DNA from: Chelydra serpentina
Taxonomy: Eukaryota > Chordata > Testudines > Chelydridae
NCBI GenBank assembly: GCA_037349315.1
Contig: JBAIAC010000008.1
Location: forward strand, 35,438,001 to 35,502,000
Direction of reading: 5' to 3'
DNA: 64,000 bases
A model generated the notes under the pieces. That model did no database searches. It was not told the origin of the DNA and saw only the letters and a program-made list of their open reading frames with translations. Below, piece by piece: positions 22,133 through 34,400 of the stretch. Numbering within the stretch: position 1 is the stretch's first letter; each line of letters begins with the position of its first letter. Position numbers and translations under genes: made by a program.

Positions 22133-22989
22133 GGCATGTATTTAGCTTACAAAATTGCACTGTATTTCAGATAAAGAATGTATCAGGAAAGGACGTATAA
22201 TATTTTACCTAATATTCTCCTACATAACTGTCTTCAGAGTAAACAACAGTCAGGAAATCCCACTACTATTTTATTAAGCACCCTGTATATTCTAGACTGC
22301 ATGAGCTTGTGCACAGAAAAGAATGCACAGGGTCAGATTCTGCCCTCCAATGCACGTGCACAATGAAACAAGCTGCATGTATGACCCGACAGTATACCTA
22401 AAACCTCAACATGCTCACTTTCACTTGGTTGCCTGATGCTTGCTAATTAGACGTCCAAAGAGGATTTATATATTTTTCAAAAGGACCTTTTCATAAATGA
22501 TTTGATCTTGATTACTGGATTACTGTTGATTCAGAAAGGATTTTATATAACTTCTCTAATGCAGTGGAATTAGCTGCCATTGTGGTGGCCCAATTCAGAG
22601 TAATAGCTCTCTCTTCTCAAAAAAGGAGTATCTAAAAGAAGAATAGAAACTAGAGGAAGTTAGCTGGCTTCCTAATCTCTGGTGTTTATTCTTTCTGTTC
22701 AGTCTTACTGGCAAGAGCAGACGAAATCCTAGAAGGTGTATGCCATTTCATGCTGCTGCCAAATGCTACTGAGCAAGTCAATATGTGGTAATGAATCATG
22801 ACAGATGAGGATTATCTTTAAGGTAAAACTCTGCAAAGGTTTGTAGGTTTCGGTAAACAGCAAATTTGATCATTTTTCCCCCAGGGCTACAGACTATTCA
22901 TAGTAAGGATAATTAATGAAGAAGATTTTATATTTATTTTTAAACCAGCCTTCCTAGCAAGGTCCCATTTACCACTTTCACATGGCTGT
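22133..22989. other. Unannotated sequence
   Basis: No exon or repeat end is recognised. 'ggtcagattctgccctcc' near 22330 resembles the ggccagattct family. Confidence 0.35.
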
Positions 22990-23190
22990 TTCATCCCTAG
23001 ATTTCAAAGCAAAGGGTAGACAAGCATCTTGTATCCATCTGCAGATAAGGAAACACAGTCATAGGGAGGTTAAGTGACTCGCTCAAAGTCAGAGACTGAG
23101 TCATTGAAAGTGCAGGGAACAGAATCCAGGTCTCCAAATTCTATTCTTGGCCTTTAACCATCAGGCTACATTTACTGTATAGTTCTATAA
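22990..23190 (-). mobile_element. MIR/CORE-SINE-like fragment, antisense
   Basis: 'ctgcagataaggaaacacag', 'agggaggttaagtgactcgc', 'aaagtcagagactgagtc' and 'aatccaggtctccaaattct' follow in the order of a reverse-oriented MIR-type SINE. The copy is old and diverged. Confidence 0.65.
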
Positions 23191-24734
23191 AAATCACATA
23201 CTTGCTCATCATGCAGTACAATGTATTTTAGACATCAGAGTATTTTAAATGGTTACACGTCTTTGGCACTGATATTTTTGCCATTCAGAAGGAGATCAGA
23301 AAACAGCCATCATCAGTTTGAGGTATAGAAAGGGGCTGAAATCCTAGTCCCATTGAAGTTAGTGGCAAACCTCCCATTGACTTCAATGAGCCAGGATTTC
23401 ACACTAGGTGTACAAAACTAGGAAAGACATTTGTTCAGAAAGTCAGGGGCTGAATCCCTCACTCTGTACACAGACAAAAGCCCCACTGAAATAAGAGACT
23501 GAACGATTGTACCCAATTCACTCTCTGTGCCTTTGGTCGTAGATTAGCTACTTCCTTTAGAACTGATCATGATCACATCTTTTGTAGTCCTAAAGGTCAC
23601 TTGAGCAGAGGGGTGTAAACCCCTCCCACTGTACATACAGAAAAGGATAAACAAAGCCCTCGTCCAGCCTTCTCAGGGGCATCACTTTCAGGGACCCCAT
23701 AAAAAAGGAAGTCACTCAACAAGGAAACCTCTCCGTGCCTTATGTCAAACATGTTTCCCTAACAGGGAATACGGTACCTCTTTCCCTAATTTAAAGGGAA
23801 GACAATGCTGAACCTAACCAGATCCTTCAAAACAGGACATAATCATTCATTGTTCTTTGATGAAATAGCCCTATGTTGCAATGTCACTTCCTATTTTTGT
23901 ATTTACCAGTTCCTCAGAATTGTCCCAGGACAAAAATTGCACGTAGAGCTTCAGAGATGACTTCTAATGCAGCTTTAGAAATACCAATTTCTCTATTAAA
24001 ACTCAAGTGCTTCCAGTTAGACGACACCATTCCCACAGTCAGCACTTCAGCATCTCATTGCAGGGCACACCAAGCGAGGAAGAATGATATGCTTGGAGCT
24101 AGATTCTGCCCTCAGACACACAGATGCCATTCCCATTTACTGCAATGTCAATTGCACCGTGTCCCTCAGAGAAAGTGACCCACTGAGTACAGTATAGAAA
24201 AATGTTGGGTGGGATGAGTACTGTGCTCACTGTACTGTACCACAAGATAGGAACATCATTTTGTGATCAGGTCATGGAGCAGCAGCTGATGTCAGTATGT
24301 TAAGGCAGGGCACATTACATTGAAATAGATTTAACATCAGCTGAAGACATCCCAGGGGATCTGCAGTGACACAGAGGCCCTATACTCTCTATAGTGTATA
24401 TGAAGTGCCAGTGGCCATTCTTACAGCCTGTAAGCTGGGTAGTAGATCAGAAGGGATCACTTTGCAACCACATGGCCTGTCCCAGGGGATTCCATCCCCC
24501 AGATTCCACTTAACATTCTGCACAAAGCGTAACTACTCAGGTTTGAGGTAGGGAAAGTGAATCCACACCAAATATATAAATACCATAATAGATATGTATT
24601 ATATACGTAATTATATATGCCCTCTGGCTGTGCATGGGAAATCCCAGATGAAGACAATGGAGTTGCACAGCTTAAACTATAAGTTAAATTTGCCCCCAAA
24701 ACCTTTATAACTGGTGATATGCAAGCCAGAAGAT
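23191..24734. other. Unannotated sequence with one short repeat fragment
   Basis: No exons are seen. 23341-23404 carries 'cattgaagttagtgg' and 'cccattgacttcaatgag', a fragment of the ggccagattct family. Confidence 0.35.
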
Positions 24735-24742
24735 CATAGAAT

Positions 24743-24954
24743 CAGGGCCGGCTCTAGGCACCAGCCTAGGAAGCACATGCTTGGGGCGGCACATAATAAG
24801 GGGCGGCATTCAGGCCAATCTTAGGGTGGCACATTCCGCTCTGCCCTCTCCCCGCCCCCTTTTTTGTGTGTTGCTTTTGTTGTGCGCCGGCCGTTGTTTT
24901 TTTGTTGTTGTTGGTTTTTTGCCTGGCGCGGCAAAAAAGCCAGAGCCAGCCCTG
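24743..24954. mobile_element. CAGGGCCGGC-family element
   Basis: The left end is CAGGGCCGGCTCTAGGCACC and the right end is AGAGCCAGCCCTG. The interior has 'gcttggggcggcaca' and a T/G-rich stretch ending 'gcctggcgcggcaaaaaagc'. The 8-bp flanks catagaat and tttcaaac do not match, so no target duplication supports it. hAT membership is inferred from sister copies. Confidence 0.75.
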
Positions 24955-25023
24955 TTTCAAACACAGCACATATAGCAAGAACTGTTTCTTACAACTCTTC
25001 CTCCTCATTGCATCACATATTAC

Positions 25024-25588
25024 TAAGGCTAAGATTTTGTCATGGATATTTTTTAGTAAAAGTCACAGACAGGTCATGGGCAAAAAAGAAAAATTCACGG
25101 AGGCCATGACTGTCTGTGATATTTACTGAAAATATCTGTGACAAAATGGGGATCTGCGGGTCCCCACACTGCCTGAAGTGGGGCAGCTGCGCAGTGGCTA
25201 GGAGCTACCTTCAGCAGAGGCTGCGGGGTACCCCTGCTGCCTGCAGCTCCAGGGGTCCCCTGCTGCCCACAGGGGCCAAGAGCTGCGGGGTACCCCTGTC
25301 GCCCGCAGCTCCGGGGGCCTATGGCAGCCAGGAGCTCAGGGATTCACCCGCAGCAGCCGGGAGCTCGGGGGTTCCCCCGCCGCCTGCAGCTCTGGGGGTC
25401 CCCGCCACCCACAGCATCCAGGAACTTGGGGGTTCCGCGCTGCCTGCATTGGCTGGGAGCTTCGGGGGCTGCCAGAGGCGGCAGAGGTACCCTGCAGCTC
25501 CTGACCACCACAGGCTGAAGTCACGGAGGTCACTGGAAGTTACAGATTCCATGACTTCTGCGACCTCCACAACAAAATTGTATCTTTA
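25024..25588. mobile_element. 565-bp TIR element with perfect 8-bp target duplication
   Basis: The left end TAAGGCTAAGATTTTGT and right end ACAAAATTGTATCTTTA are imperfect inverse copies. Both flanks are catattac (25016-25023 and 25589-25596). Subterminal 'gtcatgggcaaaaaagaaaa' and 'gaaaatatctgtgacaaaat' are also arranged inversely. The core 25170-25500 is GC-rich with degenerate 'cagctccggggg' and 'gccgggagctcggggg' steps, producing long chance frames (for example 25116-25673). The 8-bp duplication suggests a hAT-type transposase supplied in trans. Confidence 0.88.
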
Positions 25589-25633
25589 CATATTACTAAC
25601 GAAACAGGTCTTGAACTCAGGTTCCCTCTATAT

Positions 25634-26120
25634 CAGTGTTTCCCAAATGGTAGGTCCCAACCCACTAATGTGAAGGGTCTAAAGGGGTCACTTGTGCCTT
25701 GGTGGTGCTCACTCCTACCCCACATTCTCACTTCTTTCGGCAGCAGGCAGAAGCATAGGGAGCAGGATCCGGAGTGCAACGGTCCTGAAGAAGCACCACA
25801 GGGGCACACATGGTATAGAGAGGGGCAGGCTGCTGACTGTCTGCTCACAGGCTCCGGCAGCTTCCTCCACACTGCTGTTGCTGCTTGGAACCCACTCCCA
25901 GTTCCCCTCGGCAGCAGGTAGAAACTTGGGGAGCAGGATCTGGACAGTAGCAGTGTGAAGGAAGCGACCGGAGTCAGTGAGCACACAGTTACCAATCTCG
26001 TAGTGATCATGGTCCACCTGCAGGGAGAGAGGGGCAGGGCGGGGAGAGTGAGAGCAACGAGGCTGGGGGAGCTGAACAGTGGTGTGGGGGACAAAGTGAA
26101 TTGCAAATGCAGTAAGATTG
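25634..26120. mobile_element. Partial hAT-like element, left end only
   Basis: CAGTGTTTCCCAAATGG at 25634 is a hAT-type end, followed by 'ggtcccaaccc' and 'aaaggggtcact'. I found no matching right end or target duplication. The interior has GC-rich degenerate repeats ('cggcagcaggcagaagcata' and 'cggcagcaggtagaaacttg'). The right boundary is a guess. Confidence 0.45.
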
Positions 26121-26629
26121 TGATCTAGCAATTAGCATAGAGGACTGAAAGCCAAGAAAGTTACAACTCTTGGAAAAGTTCACTGTTGTATTGATGAAGT
26201 TCCTCCTGAATAAGGTGATTGTTGTAGACATCAGGAATCAAGAGGTAGGATCTATTGATTTCAGCCCACTGTAATCTCTGCAATGTGTGTGTACAGCATA
26301 ATCAATATGAATCACCAATTAACAAAACCCAACATTGGCAAAAAGTCAATTTGAAAAAACTCCCTCCAGCCAGCATATAAAAACTCTGATTCAAAACACC
26401 ATCTTCAAGCAAAAGCATGAGTAAATCTGCCCAGAAAGTCAATAATGCTGAGTTTTCCCAGATCAGATGTGAAGCAAGTTCTAGAGCTGAGGGCTTATTT
26501 ACAAAGAGAAATTGACCAGAATAGCTATTGCAGGGTAAGCTATATATAATGCGTGTAGGTTTCTGGGACAAGAAAGGTTCTGTCACCCTGGAGGCACAGA
26601 AGAGGCCTCCATGCCAATGCTAAGTGTGT
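26121..26629. other. Unannotated sequence
   Basis: Nothing recognised up to the 5-bp flank of the LTR. Confidence 0.4.
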
Positions 26630-26634
26630 GTGGG

Positions 26635-27714
26635 TGTGACGTTACTGACATAATCTGTAACTGTATAGATCATTGTTGCAACCACTGTTATATATTTGCA
26701 GCAAATATTGTACAAAGGTTGTAGTGTAAGGTGTCGTAAGACAAGGTTATGGTTTGCTGGTTATGATTATGCTATCTGTAGGTGTGTATCATTTTGTAGT
26801 TGAAGTTATGAATATAGCTCTATACTGTCTGTATTTCAAACTTGTGCTATGCTTCTGAGTGACACCCCAGACAAGTTAGTGTCAGCTCTGCCAAGCCTGC
26901 TTAATGGCCCATTAAGGACCATCAGCTATACAATTGACTCATTGAGAGAAGGCAAATACACCTTATAACTCAGCAAAGTATGCGGAAACTTGCCCATGTG
27001 ACTCCAAACTCCATTTTGCTGTCATTTTCCACAGTAAGAATAAAGAGGTGTTCTTACACCTGGAAAAGACTATAAAAGGCTGATGCCTCATCTCCATCTG
27101 GTCTTCAGTCCTGCTTCTTACCTGTGGAGGGACTTTGCTACAAATGAAAGCTCTACACAAAGGACTGGTGACCCATCCCAGCGGTGGATGTATTCCAGAG
27201 ACTTGATTTGAACCTGCAGCTTATTCCTTCACTGCTGCAAGCCTGAACCGAGAACTTTGCCATTGCTGTATGTAATTGATTCCATTTAACCAACTCTAGC
27301 TCTCATCTATATCTTTTTCCTTTATGAATAAACCTTTAGATTTTAGATTCTAAAGGATTGGCAACAGCGTGATTTGTGGGTAAGATCTGATCTGTATATT
27401 GACCTGGGTCTGGGGCTTGGTCCTTTGGGATCAGGAGAACCTTTTTTCTTTTACTAGGGCATTGGTTTTCATTACCATTCGTCCCCATAACGAGTGGCAA
27501 TGGTGGTGATACTGGGAAACTGGAGTGTCTGAGGGAATTGCTTGTCTAACTTGTGGTTAGCCAGTGGGGTAAAGCAAAATCTTCTCTGTTTGGCTGGTTT
27601 GGTTTGCCTTAGAGGTGGAAAAACCCCAGCCTTGGGCTGTAACTGCCCTGCTTTAAGCAATTTGTCCTGAATTGGCACTCTCAGTTGGATCCCTCCAGAA
27701 CCAGCATCGTTACA
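26635..27714 (+). mobile_element. Solo LTR with 5-bp target duplication
   Basis: It starts TGTGACGTTACTGACA and ends CATCGTTACA. Both flanks are gtggg (26630-26634 and 27715-27719). It carries TATAAAA (27071-27077) and AATAAA (27327-27332) in LTR order on +, giving U3, R and U5 of plausible size. No internal region or second LTR is adjacent, so it is a solo LTR left by recombination. A related copy lies at 54901-55700, sharing 'aggattggcaacagcgtgat' and 'cctttgggatcag'. Confidence 0.88.
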
Positions 27715-27741
27715 GTGGGGTATCTATTTCCACCATGTGAT

Positions 27742-27841
27742 TGGGAGCTTTGTGGACCGTTTTGTGTGTGTGTTTGGGAGCTTTGTGGATCGTTTTTATC
27801 ATTCATGTTGTTAACCGTGTGTGTGTGTATGTGTGTGTGTC
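27742..27841 (+). repeat. 34-bp duplication and GT microsatellite
   Basis: 'tgggagctttgtgga' with 'cgtttt' occurs at about 27742 and 27776. A (GT)n tract interrupted by 'at' covers 27817-27840. Confidence 0.8.
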
Positions 27842-28068
27842 AGTTGATTTTTCTCTTTGTCCACGTGGTCAGGGTTCAGCATCTCCATCTGGCTCTGGAT
27901 CATTTTGAGCAGCACAGCCCCACTTTGTATCACAGCTGGCTCATGGGTGGTCAGCCTAGTAATCAGAGTCAGAGTCATGAGACAAGAGCCAAATGTCAGC
28001 TGCATGAGGGTACTGGAAGTCAGAAACAGAAGATAAGCTGGAGATCAGAACCACAAGGTGGGAATCAG

Positions 28069-28418
28069 CAGGGCTGGCTCCAGGCACAAGCCGAACAAGC
28101 ATGTGCTTGGGGCGGCACCTTCTAAGGGGTGGCCAATCTTGGGGCAATGGGGCGGCGCTCTGGGTTTTTGGGGTTTTTTTACTTCGGCGAGGCGGCGCTC
28201 AGGGGGATTGCTTTTGTTTCAGCGGGGCAGAACTCGGGGTTTGTTTTTTTGTTTCAGCGGGGCGGCGCTCAGGGTGGGGTTGGTTTTTTGTTTTTGTTTC
28301 AGCAGGGCGGTGCTCGGGTTGTTGTTGTTTTATGTTTCGGCCGGGCAGCATTCGGGGGCGGGGTTTATTTTTGTTTTTGTTTTTGCTTGGGTCGGCAAAA
28401 AAGTTAGAGCCGGCCCTG
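28069..28418. mobile_element. CAGGGCCGGC-family element with internal tandem units
   Basis: The left end is CAGGGCTGGCTCCAGGCACA and the right end is AGAGCCGGCCCTG. Between about 28150 and 28380 a 'ttttgtttcagcggggcggc' plus 'gctcaggg' unit repeats around five times with drift, alternating T-rich and G-rich blocks. No matching 8-bp flanks were found (ggaatcag versus catagaat). Glycine/phenylalanine-rich frames here are artefacts. Confidence 0.8.
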
Positions 28419-31285
28419 CATAGAATGCCCTTCCAATTGCAGATGGAGGCCACATGCTCAGCAGGTAGAAAAGCCATCTTCCTACTTGCAAACTGAGTGA
28501 GCCAGATTTGAAAATCAGTGAGACACAAACACAGGACCTTGCCCTGCCATCGTTACAGTCAGTCCTTCACCTTAGCCTTGCACATGTAGCCTTAATGTTT
28601 GCATTTCCTAAGCTTGGGGAGCTTAACTTTGCATCTTTAGCATTGCAATAACTGTTTGGGGGGGTTTTGCATAAAACTATAATTTTAAACTGCATAGGAA
28701 ACATGGCAAAAGAAACAGGTTAACTAAAAATACTAGAAGTTATTAAAAGATATCTTGTAACCTCTGCCCTTCTGCTTGTCACAGGTAACTCCCAATGAAG
28801 AACTCCTCTGAAAATATGTCCTCCCCCTCATTATTTCCCTTTTACAGGAATTACACTGCATTGTTTTGATCAATAACTGTCACATTCACATTACACATTA
28901 GCATGTGTTTAAGCTTTCCTATCTTCTGCACAGGGCACAATAAACATCCATTTGTTATTTCATTATGATTGTGTCAAGGTATCTATTATGAGTTGATTAA
29001 ACATCCCTTCTGTTGCAGTTATATAATTTCTGTCTTACTGATAGCATAGACATTGACACAGAAATACTTCAGGCTAGTTCTTCCATTTTCATCATTAGGT
29101 TAGCTGAACTATCAGACACGTCTTCTTCAATATTCTCCCATTGACTCCCATTTGGAATAGACAAAAATATCCTGCCTGAGCAAGGCTTTGGAGAGTTGGG
29201 GGGAATTAGCCTTAGTCCCCTCTAATTATTACTATTTAGCAGACCAGTTAATGGCTGTTCATACTGTGAAAGTGAAATCTTTCTCATTTATTCCCAAACT
29301 CTGAATAAGAGGTTTTCACTCAGATTTATGCTATATGTGCTAATATACCCAGAATTTTAAAGGAAATTGAATGCTCTTCCCTTCCATTACTGAGAACCAA
29401 GCAAAAACCATGATGCCTACACTGGTCAGATGGCGTAACAACATTTGGAAACTTTTAGCCATAGAAAAATGACTAGCCTAAAAGATCATACATATGACAA
29501 GTTCTACACACTTAGCTACCCTTCATCACTTGTACTGAAAGAAGAAGTTGGATCAGGAAGCTAGCTTATCGGTCAAACTTCTCTTTTTCTTAAACTATAT
29601 TGCTTTAGTATTGTTATTCTGATTCATTTTTTCTCCTTTTTGTATAAAAATGATTAAAATGTTCTTGGTTTAACCCATGTGACTTACTCTGTATCTTGGT
29701 ACCTAAAGTACTTATAAATGAAAAGGATTTCTATCACTCACTTGTGACCAGCCTAGGGGAAAAACAAACTGATCATTTCTCCATGAACATTTAAAACTTC
29801 ATGGTTAGCTTTCCATCAAGAAGACATGTTTCCCTTAATTTTCAGGCCATGGCCTCATTCTCTCAGATAAATCAACCTGAAGTATGATGGCTACAGTGAT
29901 TAGCTAAGGCATTCCTCTGCATTCTGCTTCTTCTGGTTTGGACTCCTGTGCCAGTGTTCCTTATGTTTACTATAGTGTCACTCTCACTTTGTCTTATATG
30001 TTTAGTTTTTCTTCTTTTAATATAAATTAAAATGCTACTGTCACTGCCAGTCTGAGGTTGCAAGTCGCAAATGAGATGACATAGACATTTCTTTCAAATC
30101 CAAGTAGAAAAATCTCATCAGTAAATGACATGCATGAGGTCTAACTAGTTTGAAATCCAGAATAGCACTATGCCAGTCCTCCACTAGCGCTGCTTGTTGT
30201 TGCTGTTGAGTACTCACTGTGACTATCCACAACTATGTTTTTTCCCAGGTCCTCCTTCAAACCACTACACAATAGGCTGGAAAGCAGCTACATTTGGCCA
30301 TTTACTTATCTCTGTATCATTTACTTATCTCTGCCTGCTTTGCTGCATATACGGCTGTGGGCTTGTTTGGTTTACGTTTAGTGTGGAAAACCCCTGTTCT
30401 ACCACTACAGTGCTGCAGGACAAGAACAATAGCCTCTATGCTCCAGGTGGGCCAGTCTGTTCTTGGTGCAAGCCCAGATAGAGAAACAAAGGCAATACTA
30501 AGCCACCTTTACAGCTTCTCAATCTTGGGCTGGCAGCTCCAACCCTTGGCACAAAAAAGAGCAGCCTGAAGGCTTCTCTTTCTTATACTGGCTACCATCC
30601 TGCATCCAGGGCCATTCCTGCATCCAAGGAACAGTTTCCCCTGACAATGCCTTACATTAGAGCTAGAAAGAATGTAAGAACTGCTATGCTGCCTCTACAT
30701 CACCAGGGTATTCTCCACTTTGGGAGAATCCCCCACTAGCCCTTTAAACCAGGTTTAAATCTGCTTGGCTGAATAAAGCCAATGGAACAGGACCAAGGAT
30801 CTGGCGCAGTATTTCCACCATTAGGAATATGTCCCGAAAGGCAGGTGGCCTGGTGGTTAAAAGTTCTGTGAAACATGCATGTGCAGTGTCATTTGTGGAC
30901 GTGATGGTATTTCAGGGGCAACCACCAACAGGGCATTCTCCCCTTCCTCACTGAATATCTATGCTTTGGTCAGCCCCTCCTTCTTCCACATCTTCCCTCT
31001 GAATGGCAGCTCACTGCTTTTGGTCTGCTCAACTCCTTCTCCACCGCCACACAGAGGCAGCTCAGTTCCCACCCATCCCCTACCGCCAACCAGCTGGGGA
31101 ATGCCGCTACGCCTGATGACACTCAGCCTGCTCCCAGCTTCCCCTAGTGTCTTTTTCTGGCAGCTAAGACAGCTGACACTTTGACTTGCTCAGATAGCAT
31201 CTCGGCTTGCTCCAGGATTCTGGGCAATAGGATATTCCCAGCCAGTATGTCACCCTAATTAAAATATTCTGAAATGCTAAGTTAG
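28419..31285. other. Unannotated sequence
   Basis: Nearly 2.9 kb without a recognised exon or repeat terminus. A short tandem 'catttacttatctctg' pair lies at about 30300-30334. Confidence 0.4.
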
Positions 31286-31286
31286 C

Positions 31287-31334
<48 letters not shown>
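31286..31334 (+). repeat. (AT)n(GT)n microsatellite
   Basis: An uninterrupted AT tract passes directly into a GT tract. Confidence 0.95.
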
Positions 31335-32359
31335 CTGATATTTTATTCAAGTGCCTTTTGTTTTGCTAATCAGTCTTAGTAAAACATCTCAAAATCTATA
31401 CATCAGGTCTCCAACCTTTGCCTCAGTCAAGTCACTACTAAGAATCATACTGCTGCAGCATTGCCTGCACACACAGGGTGCAAACCCTTGCAAAAATAAA
31501 TCTCTCATGGCTGAAATGAGCTGCCACATTATCGTTTACCCATGTCTGCCCTTGCCCACCCTGGTGTATGTCATTTCCTCACTGTGCCGTCATGCCCCTG
31601 ATTGTGTATTTTCTGTGAAATATTTGGAACACATGTTCTGCTACAAAATAGTAATTAACAACACTTCCACAAGCTAATCATGTCCTTCTAAAAGACACAG
31701 AATCTGGTTCCATTAGGAGGTCACTTGTTCCAAACCCAGTTCAGCTGCATATTTCTTGGTTACAGCTTTCTATAGAAGACCAAGCTATAAACATCATGCG
31801 TATAGATTCATCAGTTAAGGTGGAAGATTGGACCAGTAGATTATGTGACTCCTCATGTAGTGTGTACTGACAGTATGGCTTACAACTAAATTGCCAGTTT
31901 TAGTACAATATATGCCACTTAAACAGGACAAACGTAGTTGGGAAATTCAATTAATTGGGACATCTCCCAGGAAACTGATTTATTCATGATACTTGAATTT
32001 CTGCGTAATAAGGACTTAGGCCGTGAGTGTGTCAATCTCATGGTGTCTGTGCCTCTAACATCAGATAACAGTCCTGTGGTATCTATGACACATGGAGAGA
32101 GTGTACAAAAAGCTGCACACTGCTTATTCCTGTCTATCAGCTTGCACCTTCCACACCAACTACACATGCAGGACTTTCGTGCTTAGGGACTTGTAGGTTA
32201 CCCTGCCACTGGAGACAATTGGCTTAGTCTATCTCTGCGCAAGTGGCATTCACGATCACCTCTGTGGGCCCATCCAATAACACAATTGCCTCTGGAGCAG
32301 CCTGGAAATCAGCTTTATTAGTAATAAAGTATTTGGGGTCAGTTCAATAAACCAAAATG
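31335..32359. other. Unannotated sequence
   Basis: Nothing recognised. Confidence 0.4.
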
Positions 32360-32572
32360 AAGCATTTCAGTTCCAAGAATGTTAAAAATGTTTCATTTTG
32401 ATCAAAAATGTCAAAACAAAATGTTTTGACATTTCCAAATAGAATCTTTTTGGAATTTGCATTCTATGAAAAATTTCAACATTTCTACTTTTTGCCCTAA
32501 GAGTAAATGTTGAAATGTTGGAATTTCCCATGGGACACAAATTCTGAATTTCACTCAGCTCTGCTAATAATA
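32360..32572 (-). repeat. 'ctagagctggtcaaaaa' family repeat, antisense
   Basis: 'ttcattttgatcaaaaatgt', 'gttttgacatttcc', 'tttcaacatttctac' and the terminal 'ctcagctct' are the reverse of the family seen in sense at 34251 and 37758. It is rich in self-complementary ttt/aaa steps. Confidence 0.5.
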
Positions 32573-33575
32573 CAGTGATTTCAGTTAACCAGGTCTCAGA
32601 ACCTACCCACCAAAGCATCCCAAAAGAGGCATCTACTGTATTCAAATGACTTTGTAACTTTTTCATTTTGTAACTGGCACTAGAGAGTCATGGCATTAAC
32701 TGCAGCAAAAGACTCGTTGTGCTAATTGAAACACATTCAGGGATTCCCCAAAGTTTGGAGGTTCAAATCAAATGGACCCTTCATCCAAGCCACAGCTGGC
32801 TTTAGTTTTATTAAACCAAACCTTACAAATGAGGATTTGCAAAGCTAAAACAAAGCCTCTTCAGCTCATCTCTGCTTTTATTACCACCGATTTAAGGTGA
32901 CTTTGGATACAATTTATGCAAAAACTGGTAACTTAAAACCTTCAATGCTGCATCAGAAGCCACGCAATTTTGCCTTTAACCTTTGAAACAACACTGTTGC
33001 AGGGTAAGAAGGAGCATTTGCAGATGAAATGACACCATCATCTATTTTACAGTGATCTGACTTTATTACAACACTGCCTAGTAAAGAGCCACTATAATAA
33101 AGGATTTATTAGTGTCTACTCTCAAAACTCCTTATCTTGACCATAAAATTAATCCTTAGGCGCAAGCTTTGAAACAGCATTGCCACCCAGAAGCATGATT
33201 TTATATTTTTGGCACGAGTGAATGGAGTCTATTTAAATTAATATTGATTTAACATATTTGGGTTAGTCATTTTTAAGTTGAGAGTTTCCACGTGCAATAT
33301 AGAATTTTTAATAGTTTTAGATTTTAAAAAAAGAGTACCCAGAAAAGTCAGTAAGTCAAAAAGTGTTTTTCTTAATAAAAGTTTTCTGGATCAGCAATGT
33401 GTGATATGGACTAGTGCCTCATGTCAAATAGAAAGCATGTAATTTCCATTGTCTTTGCAGCAGCACTAATTACTGTAACCATCACGCTTTTCAGAGGCCC
33501 AGGACACAACTGCTGCAGGGTTAGCAGCAACAGCATTAGCCAATTACACCAATTATCTACTGGGAAACACCCTGG
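32573..33575. other. Unannotated sequence
   Basis: Nothing recognised before the 24-bp inverted repeat. Confidence 0.4.
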
Positions 33576-33647
33576 CTGCAGATGGTAGCCCACACAGCCT
33601 TTTATATGTCTCTATCACAGCCTGGCTGTGTGGGCTACCATCTGCAG
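33576..33647. repeat. Perfect 24-bp inverted repeat, 24-bp spacer
   Basis: Arms 33576-33599 (starting ctgcagatggtagccc) and 33624-33647 (ending gggctaccatctgcag) are exact reverse complements around 33600-33623. Confidence 0.93.
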
Positions 33648-34250
33648 AGAAACATACTGGACAGAGATAAGTGATAAACTAGTTCATTGTGTGTGGTCAT
33701 TTTATATACTGCCTAATGAAATAGCTAATGTAATGGTTGCAGAGGTTAAATTTGTTGCAGAGGTATTGGGCTCATGATATGAACAATAACTAGTGTGGCA
33801 GAGCTAATGCTCAGTTATTAAAATAAAGGCTAAGGAGGCCAGTTTCCAGGAAGGAATCATATTCCAAAGATATTGGAATACAAGTCATCAGAATGAGTTT
33901 GGAGGGTGGTCACTGCCCTACTCAAGAGCTAATTGAAACTGGACTTGAAAAGCCCGCCAGAAGGGAAGCAAAGGGAATAACTCACATGAACTGTCTCTCA
34001 CAGGGAGATAGACATGAGCTGAGTGAGACCAAAAAGGAAGGATGTGGCTGACCACAGGATGTAAATTTTTTTTACTTACATTGTATTGGTAATCCCTCTC
34101 CACCTCCTCTCCCCTCCCCCTCCCCAACACACACACACACAGAAAGCTCCTATCATGATATCTTCTGGATGAACCTGTGTGATTTATTTTTATTATCACT
34201 GACTCCCTCTATTTTCCATTGTTACTATGATTTAGCTTAAATAATAATTG
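33648..34250. other. Unannotated sequence
   Basis: Nothing recognised; a short (AC)n tract lies near 34130. Confidence 0.4.
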
Positions 34251-34400
34251 ACTAGAGCTGGTTTAGTTTTTCTCCAATTTCAAAGTTTTCAATATGGAAA
34301 TAGTGTTTTGTTTTTCAAAATTTGTCATGGTTTCTGAAAAACAAAAATTGTTGGTTTTTGGACCGGAAAGGAAGTGAAAATAGCATGTCAGCCATCTTGC
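34251..34400 (+). repeat. 'ctagagctggtcaaaaa' family repeat, sense
   Basis: actagagctggtttag, then 'ttttcaatatgga', 'ttttgtttttcaaaatttgt' and 'ggtttctgaaaaacaaaaat'. The start is shared with 37758. Confidence 0.5.

Noticed and set aside
25116..26131. Several 130-185 codon frames on both strands
   Set aside because: They come from the GC-rich degenerate core of the 565-bp TIR element and the partial hAT-like element beside it.
24735..28426. The octamer catagaat left of the 24743 element and right of the 28069 element, as a shared target duplication
   Set aside because: The two elements are separate insertions 3 kb apart; each has its own ends, and the octamer is probably coincidental.
27685..28528. 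Frames rich in Gly/Phe/Val (146, 131, 121 codons)
   Set aside because: They arise from GT microsatellite and the T/G-rich tandem units of the CAGGGCCGGC-family element.
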